This document shows, one piece after another, positions 43,415-50,953 of a DNA stretch of 64,000 bases (positions are counted from its first letter, which is position 1; each line of letters opens with the position of its first letter). The stretch comes from Pontibacter silvestris (GTDB lineage: Bacteria; Bacteroidota; Bacteroidia; Cytophagales; Hymenobacteraceae), in NCBI RefSeq assembly GCF_020907275.1, contig NZ_JAJJWI010000014.1, positions 62,001 through 126,000 of the forward strand, read 5' to 3'. Below the pieces are notes generated by a model. It was given only the letters and a program-made list of their open reading frames with translations. It was not told the DNA's origin and ran no database searches. A program made the position numbers and the translations under genes.

Positions 43415-44043
43415 ATACAATAACAGACAACCAAGTAATAGAAACACTCCAAAAGCTTCATCAGGCAGCAAAGGATGATCATGTTTCCCGCTCTCAGCAA
43501 AAACAAAAGGCGGCAGAACAAGGGATAGCGTTTAACCGCTCATGGGCTACCGCTTATATGGCTGTAAGCCCTGAACAAGGTGATTTTCTTCACTTCTTGG
43601 TAACTGTTTCCAAGGCAAAGACAATTGTTGAGTTTGGCTGTTCTTTCGGAATCTCTACCATTTACCTGGCTGCCGCTGCACGCGATAACAAAGGTAGTGT
43701 TATAACAACTGATCTTGAACCCAATAAGGTGGCTGGTGCCCGTAAAAATATAGATGATGCAGGCCTTGGAGACACCGTAACCATATTGCAGGGTAATGCT
43801 ACACAAACACTTTCTTCCGTTGACGGTTTCATTGACTTCCTGTTTTTGGATGGAGCAAAAGAACTGTATCTGCCAGTGCTCCAGATGCTTCAACCAAAAC
43901 TAAGCAAGGGTGCCATTATTGTTGCTGATAACGCAGACCATGAGGGTGCCCGTTCTTTTGTTGAACACTTACTCCATGCTCAATCTGAGTACACTTCCGT
44001 ACAGCTTTTTGAGAATCGTATGTTGGCTGCCTGTGTTAAATAG
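43411..44043 (+). CDS. Class I SAM-dependent O-methyltransferase-like protein
   Basis: 210 aa. Motif I is VEFGCSFGISTIYLA (about residue 72), followed by TTDLEPNKVAGARKNI (acidic loop binding the SAM ribose), GNATQTL, and FLFLDGAKELY, the Asp-containing metal or substrate loop typical of COMT-type O-methyltransferases. The N-terminal helical part (about 1-50) also suits that family. Likely a small-molecule methyltransferase in the cytoplasm; the substrate is unknown. Confidence 0.82.
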   Translation: MNTITDNQVIETLQKLHQAAKDDHVSRSQQKQKAAEQGIAFNRSWATAYMAVSPEQGDFLHFLVTVSKAKTIVEFGCSFGISTIYLAAAARDNKGSVITTDLEPNKVAGARKNIDDAGLGDTVTILQGNATQTLSSVDGFIDFLFLDGAKELYLPVLQMLQPKLSKGAIIVADNADHEGARSFVEHLLHAQSEYTSVQLFENRMLAACVK

Positions 44044-44293
44044 CTTGACCAACATTTGTTCAAGCCGGCGTACATATTGATTCCCTTTAAAAGTACTTGC
44101 TGTTGCATGAGTTTAAGCTATCCACATTGTTGTTGAATAGCTCAAAGCCTAATGGAAGATATTGTTCATTAGGTTCAATAGACAATAATCCACTTAGGGA
44201 TATAAAGTGAATTCTGAAAATAATACTGGAAAGCTTCTTAATCACAATTTAGTTTGATTAGTGCTGTATAGTAGCATGTTTATGCTATAGAAC

Positions 44294-44760
44294 TCACGCC
44301 ATAATATACTGCTTTGGTGTTGTACCATACTTTTTGAATGCAGCTATAAAATGAGAAACGCTTTTATAACCTAGTTCTGCTGAAACATCATTTAGAGGAA
44401 ATTTCTCCAGTAATATTTTTCTGGCTTTCTCCATTCGCAATTGTATTATATAATTATGAATGGTATTTTCATATAACTGCTTGAAGCTAGCTTCAACTTA
44501 AGCTCATTAAACGATACAATTCTATAAGGCTGCTTTATAGCTATAGAGTGTTCCAAGATATGCTTTGGCAGCTTTAAGCTTATACATCATTTCTTCAGGT
44601 ACTTCAGAAAAGTTCTCCTTTGAAGAGTTAAGGATATGCATTAAAAGAAAAGCTCCCGTAATTTGCTCTCTGCATATATTCCTTTTAAATAACCTTCTTA
44701 CTTATTATTTACTATATCGGTTAAGGTTAAAAATACATTGCTGTAGAGAGGAACCATGTT
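44294..44760 (-). pseudogene. AraC-family regulator fragment
   Basis: On the minus strand the last 63 codons (about 44482-44294) encode the end of an AraC HTH domain: EASFKQLYENTIHNYI, QLRMEKARKILLEKFPL and ELGYKSVSHFIAAFKKYGTTPKQYI. The first HTH half and linker lie in other frames (HSIAIKQPYRIVSFNELKLK; EEMMYKLKAAKAYL; GAFLLMHILN), so at least two frameshifts separate the parts, and the ligand-binding domain is missing or unreadable. Not functional. Confidence 0.75.
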
Positions 44761-45129
44761 CCTACCAAAAGGCACATACAGCCCTTCTTGTACATTTTAA
44801 TAAAATTGATCCCTTGTGACCCGTTTCTTGTTACTGGTAAGGAGTAAGGGGATTTTGTGCTATTAGTTTATACCAGTGTTTGTTCGGTTCAATGCAAAGG
44901 TCCGCTTTATAACCACTGGCTTTAACATCAATTCTCCTTAAAAAAGAACCAATTAATCTGAACGAACAGTTTTATGTGCATTTAGGATGTTAGTATAAGG
45001 GAATGTCCTAAAAGGCACTTTGGGGTATCCTTTGAATAGTAATGGGCTAGATGACAGAAGTTGTTCGTGAAGAAAAAAGCAGCAGGATATGTCTTCCGTG
45101 AAATTGGTCCTTTTTTCGGAAAAATGGGA

Positions 45130-45161
45130 ATTGCGGTCCCCTCAGATCCAGGTTAATTTTG
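45130..45161 (+). promoter_or_regulatory. Predicted promoter of the FMN reductase gene
   Basis: TTG at 45131-45133 and TAATTTTG at 45154-45161, 20 bp apart, match the Bacteroidetes promoter consensus. The implied leader to the ATG at 45242 is about 75 nt. The rest of 44821-45241 shows no gene. Confidence 0.5.
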
Positions 45162-45241
45162 CATTCGAAAAGAGTAAAGTGCTTAACAGAGAATTCTTCT
45201 CGGGCATTCACTATAAAATAAACAAAGAATCAAATTAGCAG

Positions 45242-45763
45242 ATGATCACAATTATTTCAGGCACAAACCGACCGGGCAGTAATGCGCTGCGGGTTGCAAA
45301 ATACTATAGGAGAAGGTTTAAGGAGAAAGGCCAGGAAGCAAATTTGCTTCCTCTTACGGAGCTTCCGGCTTCCCTGATCGAGAGCGACCTCTACGGCAAT
45401 AGGAGCGAGGAGTTTGCCCGCATACAGGAATTGGTGACTAAGACAGAAAAATTCCTTTTTGTCATACCCGAGTACAACGGCAGCTTTCCAGGTGTTTTAA
45501 AGGCTTTTATAGATGCTTGTGAGTTTCCGGCCAGTTTCTATGAGAAGAAGGCAGCACTGGTAGGCATCTCATCCGGCAGGCAGGGCAACCTGAGAGGGGT
45601 GGAACACTTTACGGGAATAGCCAATCATATGCACCTGCATGTCATGCCGCTGAAGATATACTTGTCAGGCATTGAGGCCGAGCTGGACGATAACAGCAAC
45701 CTACACAAAGAGGGCACTGTAAAGTTCACGGATGAGCAGATAAATAAGTTCATCTCCTTCTAA
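45242..45763 (+). CDS. NADPH-dependent FMN reductase
   Basis: 173 aa, flavodoxin-like. The phosphate-binding loop ISGTNRPGSNALRVAKYY lies at the N-terminus, FVIPEYNGSFPGVLKAFIDA near residue 82 (the PEYN-SxPG signature of the NADPH_FMN_red family), and ALVGISSGRQGNLRG near 118. It would reduce flavin, quinones or azo-type substrates using NAD(P)H in the cytoplasm. Full length and apparently intact, unlike its neighbours. Confidence 0.9.
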   Translation: MITIISGTNRPGSNALRVAKYYRRRFKEKGQEANLLPLTELPASLIESDLYGNRSEEFARIQELVTKTEKFLFVIPEYNGSFPGVLKAFIDACEFPASFYEKKAALVGISSGRQGNLRGVEHFTGIANHMHLHVMPLKIYLSGIEAELDDNSNLHKEGTVKFTDEQINKFISF

Positions 45764-45784
45764 AAATTCTACTGCCATATAAGC

Positions 45785-45821
45785 CTGCCTCAACAGGTAA
45801 GCACTTTAGCTGTTGAGGCAG
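45785..45821. terminator. Stem-loop after the FMN reductase gene
   Basis: CTGCCTCAACAG (45785-45796) and CTGTTGAGGCAG (45810-45821) form a perfect 12-bp stem with a 13-nt loop, 22 bp after the stop codon. No T run follows, so it may stabilise the mRNA end or terminate weakly. Confidence 0.5.
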
Positions 45822-45876
45822 ATTGTAACAGGCTGATGGATTAAAGTAGAAAGTATTACCGTTAATTCTTTTTCCT

Positions 45877-46167
45877 ATGTATGATGTTCGCAGTGTTATT
45901 CGTTTTGAATTGGCCCGGCTTATAAGTAGCCTCAAGGGCAAGGACCTCACCAAAATGCTGTTCAGTAGCTCCTTCAGTGAACTTGAACTTGGTATTGTTG
46001 ATGTCATAGACCTGATGTATGAAGTAGAGAGGGAATATTTCATACATGTCCCTGACAAGTACCTGATCAATTCTCTGGAGGATGTTGTCAGTGTGATATG
46101 CGGCAATTCCTCTTCAGAAACCTTTCTCTATACAAGCAGTGCACCCGCAAAAGCCTTTTGGTATTAA
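45877..46167 (+). CDS. Acyl-carrier-protein-like small protein lacking the carrier serine
   Basis: 96 aa. The central part (about residues 33-76: SELELGIVDVIDLMYEVERE, then FIHVPDKYLINSLEDVVSVI) follows the four-helix pattern of acyl carrier proteins. Where the phosphopantetheine site D-S-L is expected it reads G-I-V, so no attachment serine is present. It could be a regulator or structural protein built on the ACP fold, or a decayed carrier. No biosynthetic partner genes are nearby. The fold assignment is by pattern only. Confidence 0.45.
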   Translation: MYDVRSVIRFELARLISSLKGKDLTKMLFSSSFSELELGIVDVIDLMYEVEREYFIHVPDKYLINSLEDVVSVICGNSSSETFLYTSSAPAKAFWY

Positions 46168-46201
46168 GTGTTGGTGCCTCCCTGTTTACAGACAGTTTGC
46201 T

Positions 46202-46613
46202 ATGCTACTAACAAAATGGGCAATGGACCCCATGCACTCAGAGGTGCATTCTAGAGTAAAGTACCTGGCATCTCCAAGCTAATCGGCTCATCCAGAAGTT
46301 TCAGCGGGGGCGCAACTTCCCCAAGCGATGGCTTTGAGGATGCGGAGGTATCTTTCGGTCTGCTGGCTATAAAAGGCATCACAAAGATAATTGAGCTGGA
46401 TGTAGAGTTCGGCGGGTGGACAACGGATACAGGGGGTAACAAGAAAGCTAGCTTTGAGGTGAGCGGCAGTGTAAGCCAATGGGAGTTTGGGCTTACCTTC
46501 AACAACAGGTGGAATGGTGCTGAGCGAGGAGATAAAGCTTATAGCCATTATTCAGCTTTTCAAGGAAGCGACATCCCCATCACCTGATGCCTTTACCTGC
46601 TGAATCTTGCGCA
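46202..46613 (+). pseudogene. YceI-family protein, internally deleted and frameshifted
   Basis: ATG 46202 starts TKWAMDPMHSEVHSRVKYL, the N-terminus of YceI-like lipid-binding proteins. A +/-1 shift leads to ISKLIGSSRSFSGG and FEDAEVSF. Then, with the expected middle of roughly 60 residues missing, comes the C-terminal part IKGITKIIELDVEFGG, NKKASFEVSG and EFGLTF. After another shift the end reads GGMVLSEEIKLIAIIQLFKEA. The gene is about 410 bp where an intact copy needs about 525. It was probably part of a redox or isoprenoid-quinone handling group with the FMN reductase. Confidence 0.78.
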
Positions 46614-46658
46614 TTATCGTTATATTTAAAAATTGTTAAGCATACTAAAAGACGAGAA

Positions 46659-47609
46659 ATGGCTGATTCCACTACACTCCCCTCTGATGTCGCACCTATG
46701 CTGGATATAAGCTCTACTATCCGGTACTATCTGTCGCAGAAGAAAAAAGCGCCGCAAACTTTTGGAATGAACAAGTACGAAAGTCTGGAGGATGGGAGAG
46801 ACTTTGCTGTGTTGAGCAACGAGGGAGGGACGACTAGTGGGCCACCCGTCAAAACAGATCATTTTGCGCTAATTCTGTGCTTGAGGGGTAGCAGCACCAA
46901 AACAGTGGGGCAGTTTACCTTTGAGGTACAGCCCCAGACGGTCCATTTGGTGTCACCTGGCATCATCAACTCTTATGAAAACTCTACAAGCGATCTACTC
47001 CTTTACATGCTGCTTTTCAGGCGGGAGTTCCTTGATGAGAGTTTCATAAGTGGATCTATAGTGGACAACCTGCTGCTGATGAACCCGGACTACCCACCGG
47101 TTTATACTCTGGACACCTACAGCTTTGGTGCGATGAAGGCCTGCTTCGAGAAAATCAGCGATGAGTTCGACAGGGGAGGGGCTTTCCACCTGAACATCAT
47201 TCGCCTGCAGATGCTGCAGCTGTTCTATGAGATGAACAGGGCCTGTGAAGCCTGCCTGTTGGGCTTTAGCAAGCACATGAACAGGCAGTATCAACTGACC
47301 CATGGCTTTAAGATGCTGATAGAAGAGAATTTCCTGACAAAGCGGACAGTGAATGAGTATGCCGACTTGTTGAACATCTCAGCCAAGCACCTGAGTGAAT
47401 CGGTAAAGCGGGAGACAGGGGAGAGCGCCCTGGAGATCATCCACCGGAGGCTGCTACGGGAGGCGCAGTACCTTCTTTCCTATTCCTCCTGGAGCATAAA
47501 AGAGGTTGCCGAACACCTGCAGTTCGACACTGCCTCGCACTTTAGCCGCTTCTTTAAACAAAAGACAGGCCTCAACCCAAGTCAGTACAGTGCTGCTGCC
47601 GTATTTTAG
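46659..47609 (+). CDS. AraC-family transcriptional regulator
   Basis: 316 aa from ATG 46659 (an upstream in-frame ATG at 46587 lies in the YceI remnant). An N-terminal cupin-like sensor domain (HFALILCLRGSSTKTVGQFTFEV) precedes a C-terminal pair of HTH motifs: TVNEYADLLNISAKHLSESVKRETGES and SIKEVAEHLQFDTASHFSRFFKQKTGLNPSQY, the canonical AraC signature. It may control the neighbouring oxidoreductase group; the ligand is unknown. Confidence 0.9.
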   Translation: MADSTTLPSDVAPMLDISSTIRYYLSQKKKAPQTFGMNKYESLEDGRDFAVLSNEGGTTSGPPVKTDHFALILCLRGSSTKTVGQFTFEVQPQTVHLVSPGIINSYENSTSDLLLYMLLFRREFLDESFISGSIVDNLLLMNPDYPPVYTLDTYSFGAMKACFEKISDEFDRGGAFHLNIIRLQMLQLFYEMNRACEACLLGFSKHMNRQYQLTHGFKMLIEENFLTKRTVNEYADLLNISAKHLSESVKRETGESALEIIHRRLLREAQYLLSYSSWSIKEVAEHLQFDTASHFSRFFKQKTGLNPSQYSAAAVF

Positions 47610-47871
47610 GTGAGACAAGGCATGCTCAAACAAAGAACATCCTGACGGCCTCTGTTGCTGCTTCTTTCAGTAAATTTGTTTTTGTCTTTATCCAGCATCA
47701 GATAGTATTTTCAATACAATTTTGCATTTACAATTTTTTTGAACAATATACGAGATGTATTTCTTTGCTTTAGACTGTTTGATAAACATGAAAGGAATGA
47801 AGGCATTATTGTAGCGTGAAGTAATAGCCTTGCTTCCTCATTATTATCTGTTACACCACGTTGTTTTTATT

Positions 47872-49845
47872 ATGTATTACAATCTGATCAGAATTAAAAA
47901 AACAAAAATCGTTGCACTCCTGGTCCTCTGTCTTTTCCAACTGACATCTTTTAAGGCTTTTGCCCAGGTAAAGTTACCGGAGCTTGTAAGTGATGGCATG
48001 ATACTGCAAAGAAACGCCAAAACGAAAGTTTGGGGATGGGCTAGTCCCGGGGAAAAGGTCACGGTAAATTTTAACAGAAAGACTTACAGGGCCACTACCG
48101 ATGCAAATGGGAAGTGGGCGATAACACTTGCTCCGATGAAAGCTGGTGGTCCTTATACCATGGACATCAAAGCCAGCAACCAGATCACCATTAAGGATAT
48201 CTTGTTAGGAGATGTTTATTTAGCTTCCGGACAATCGAATATGGTGCATCAAATGTCACTGCATAGTATTACATATGCTGATGATATTGCCACTGCTAAC
48301 TACCCGCAGATAAGGCATTTCTGGATTCCTACAACTACCAACCTGGAAGGCCCTGCCACCGATTTGCCTCAGTCATCGTGGAAATCAGCTAATCCGGAGG
48401 ATGTAAATAATTTCTCCGCCGTTGCTTATTTCTTTGCCCGAAAGCTTTACAACCAATATAAAATTCCGATTGGCCTGATCAATGCCAGTGTAGGCGGCAC
48501 CCCCATTGAGGCTTGGATGAGTGAAGAAGGCCTGAAGGATTTCTCCTCTACACTCGCGACTGTTAACAGAAACAGAGACACCAGTTACGTTAATTCTATC
48601 AAGCGGCGTGCGATAGCTGCCGCCAATGCAAACAGGCAAAAAGCAGAGCAGGATAAGGGACTGACAGATGCGGTGAAATGGTACGAAACCGCTTATGAGT
48701 CCAAGGGCTGGCGAAACATCAACATTCCTGGTTATTGGGAAGACCAGGGTATCAAAAACCTGAATGGCGCTGTCTGGTACCGCCGCGAAATAGATGTACC
48801 GGCATCCATGACCGGTGTACCGGCAAAAGTACATTTAGGCCGCATTGTAGACGCGGATGTTTTATACATTAATGGGGAGCAGGTGGGCAGCACAGGCTAC
48901 CAATACCCGCAGCGAAGGTACAGTCTGCCTGCCGGCACTTTAAAACCTGGGAAAAACCTTTTTGTGGTAAGAGTGCAAAACCATGGCGGTAAAGGCGGAT
49001 TTGTCCCGGACAAACCTTATTACATAGAAGCGAATAATCAAACCCTTGACCTGAAAGGCTACTGGCAATATAAAGTAGGCGAAGTCTATCGCCCGGTTAG
49101 TGGCAACGGAAACAGTGGTGGCTTCAATGCGCAAAACCAACCCACTGCTTTATATAATGCCATGGTGGCTCCGGCTACGGACTACACGCTGAAAGGAATT
49201 TTGTGGTACCAGGGGGAAAGTAACGCCGGTAACCCGACGGAATATAAAAAGCTGTTACCAGCTTTAATAAGCGACTGGCGGGATAAATGGCAGCAAGGTA
49301 GTCTCCCGTTCCTTTATGTGCAGCTTCCGAATTTTATGGAAGTGAATTACCTGCCTTCTGAAAGCAACTGGGCCCTGATGCGAGAGGCTGCCCTGGAAAG
49401 TCTATCGGTGCCTAACACTGCCATGGCCGTGACCATTGACTTGGGGGAGTGGAACGATATTCATCCAGATAATAAAAAAGATGTAGGGGAACGGTTAGCA
49501 CTGGCTGCTCAAAAGCTTATTTACGGAGAAAAGAACCTAGTTTCGTCCGGTCCACTTTTTCAATCCGCTAAAATCGAGGATGATAAAATTGTTCTGAGTT
49601 TTACTGATACCGGTAGCGGGTTAACCTCCATTGATGGGGAAGAGCTGAGCTGGTTTGCCATAGCCGGAGCCGATAAAAGCTTTGTTTGGGCCAAAGCCAG
49701 AATCGAAGGAAATAAGGTGGTGGTGTGGAGCGATGAAGTTTCAGAACCAAGATATGTCCGCTATGCCTGGGCCGATAACCCTGATGGAGCCAATTTATAT
49801 AACAAAGAAGGTTTGCCGGCTTCTCCATTCCGGACTGATGATTAG
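47872..49845 (+). CDS. Secreted sialate O-acetylesterase-type carbohydrate esterase (copy 1)
   Basis: 657 aa from ATG 47872, with a signal peptide (KIVALLVLCLFQLTSF, cut near AFAQ). The SGNH-type esterase domain has the nucleophile block ASGQSNM near residue 120, a WYQGESNAG block near 445, and a DxxH pair in EWNDIHPDNK near 525. Inserted between the esterase parts is a beta-sandwich resembling GH2 sugar-binding domains (VWYRREIDVPASM, GYQYPQRRY). Members remove acetyl groups from sialic acid or from plant polysaccharides such as pectin or hemicellulose; no sialic-acid genes are seen here. It is paralogous to the gene at 54025 and precedes a GH2 enzyme. Confidence 0.88.
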   Translation: MYYNLIRIKKTKIVALLVLCLFQLTSFKAFAQVKLPELVSDGMILQRNAKTKVWGWASPGEKVTVNFNRKTYRATTDANGKWAITLAPMKAGGPYTMDIKASNQITIKDILLGDVYLASGQSNMVHQMSLHSITYADDIATANYPQIRHFWIPTTTNLEGPATDLPQSSWKSANPEDVNNFSAVAYFFARKLYNQYKIPIGLINASVGGTPIEAWMSEEGLKDFSSTLATVNRNRDTSYVNSIKRRAIAAANANRQKAEQDKGLTDAVKWYETAYESKGWRNINIPGYWEDQGIKNLNGAVWYRREIDVPASMTGVPAKVHLGRIVDADVLYINGEQVGSTGYQYPQRRYSLPAGTLKPGKNLFVVRVQNHGGKGGFVPDKPYYIEANNQTLDLKGYWQYKVGEVYRPVSGNGNSGGFNAQNQPTALYNAMVAPATDYTLKGILWYQGESNAGNPTEYKKLLPALISDWRDKWQQGSLPFLYVQLPNFMEVNYLPSESNWALMREAALESLSVPNTAMAVTIDLGEWNDIHPDNKKDVGERLALAAQKLIYGEKNLVSSGPLFQSAKIEDDKIVLSFTDTGSGLTSIDGEELSWFAIAGADKSFVWAKARIEGNKVVVWSDEVSEPRYVRYAWADNPDGANLYNKEGLPASPFRTDD

Positions 49846-50219
49846 TACACCTCATTTGAATCAATCCACCATCGTGAAAAAACAATTTACCTTCTGTTTG
49901 CCCTGGCAATGTCTTCAGCTTTTGCCAGCAGGCTATAACCGGGGCAACATCTAGTACTAGTAGTACCCGCCGTAGTTAGTTATACTACCGAATAGGATCA
50001 TCAGCACTTGGTATATAGGCATTATGTGTTTGGGACAGTAGTGATGAAAAAGCATCAAACCTTGTAAACAACGGCTAAGCGTTGGCTAGTCCTTATCTGA
50101 ACCTGCTGCAGGTATTTAACAATAAGCGAAGTAGCATGGGGATAGAATAAAAAGTGTGACTTAGGTTATTTTCTTTGTTTTAAAAGGATAGAGAGGACGA
50201 AACGCTACAGCGTAAGCGC
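49846..50219. other. Intergenic, nothing recognised
   Basis: 374 bp of low-information sequence between the esterase gene and the IS3 remnant. I see no gene or repeat. Confidence 0.5.
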
Positions 50220-50744
50220 AACGTCTTCTCCCTTCAGGGACTGCCCCACCAGAATGTTGGGCACTGGCAACTATAATTACACACTACAGTTAAGCAGTGG
50301 AATTTCCTGTGAGTCGAAGAGCTGGTCTGCCACAAAGTCCATCGATCAACAATCATAGGTAGTAGAGAGTTCTGGGCGGGCGGCACCTTAGAGCGGTAAT
50401 ACCAGCCTGAGCGGTGAAGCTGCACTACCTTACAGGCCCTTGTGATGGAAACGCGGTAATCCTAGGCCAACCCTGAAGCCAGCCTAGCTAAAGGGACTGG
50501 CTTCAAAGCTTCTTTCGCAATACATCCTGCAGCATTTGTGTGTCCAAACTCAGGTCCGCCACCATTGCTTTAACTGCCGGTGCTTATGAGTTCGGATACT
50601 CCTAAACCTCCATATTTTTTCTTCCTTTGTAGAAGGTGACCTCCGAAATAATCATCTTGCGGCACACTTCTGCGACAGCCCCCCTGTCTCTTACTGCTTG
50701 ATGGCGAAGATGATTTGCGCCTCGGTAAGTTTTGTCTTTTTCAT
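50220..50744 (-). pseudogene. IS3-family insertion sequence remnant (orfA plus start of orfB)
   Basis: On the minus strand from ATG 50744: MKKTKLTEAQIIFAIKQ, then a stop, then pieces in other frames that match IS3-type OrfA (KCAARL/ISEVTFYK-type segments, KYGGLGVSEL, LQDVLRK-type end). The OrfB start follows (ITRACKVVQLHRSGWYYRSK), then directly SMDFVADQLFDSQEIPLL from the first DDE motif region. Most of OrfB is deleted and several frameshifts and stops are present. No terminal repeats found. It lies just upstream of the GH2 gene and could have affected its promoter. Confidence 0.78.
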
Positions 50745-50898
50745 GTCAATTCGTTTTGTTTAAGTACGACGAATCGCCCGTTTCTTCTATTTTACAATGG
50801 TCTGGTTTTTCGGGGGGAGGTCTCAAGCATTGTATAGTTTTGAAAGCAAAATACTGTAGCAAATCCGAAGTGCTCAATTCTCTTTTGAATAAATAAAA

Positions 50899-50928
50899 TT
50901 GCTGCTTAGCTCCGAAGCTTTAACTTTA
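50899..50928 (+). promoter_or_regulatory. Predicted promoter of the GH2 gene
   Basis: TTG at 50899-50901, exactly 19 bp, then TAACTTTA at 50921-50928, one base off the TAnnTTTG consensus. The expected transcript start is about 20 nt before ATG 50954. Confidence 0.5.
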
Positions 50929-50953
50929 CTCTTTATATCATTAAGCTTCATTT

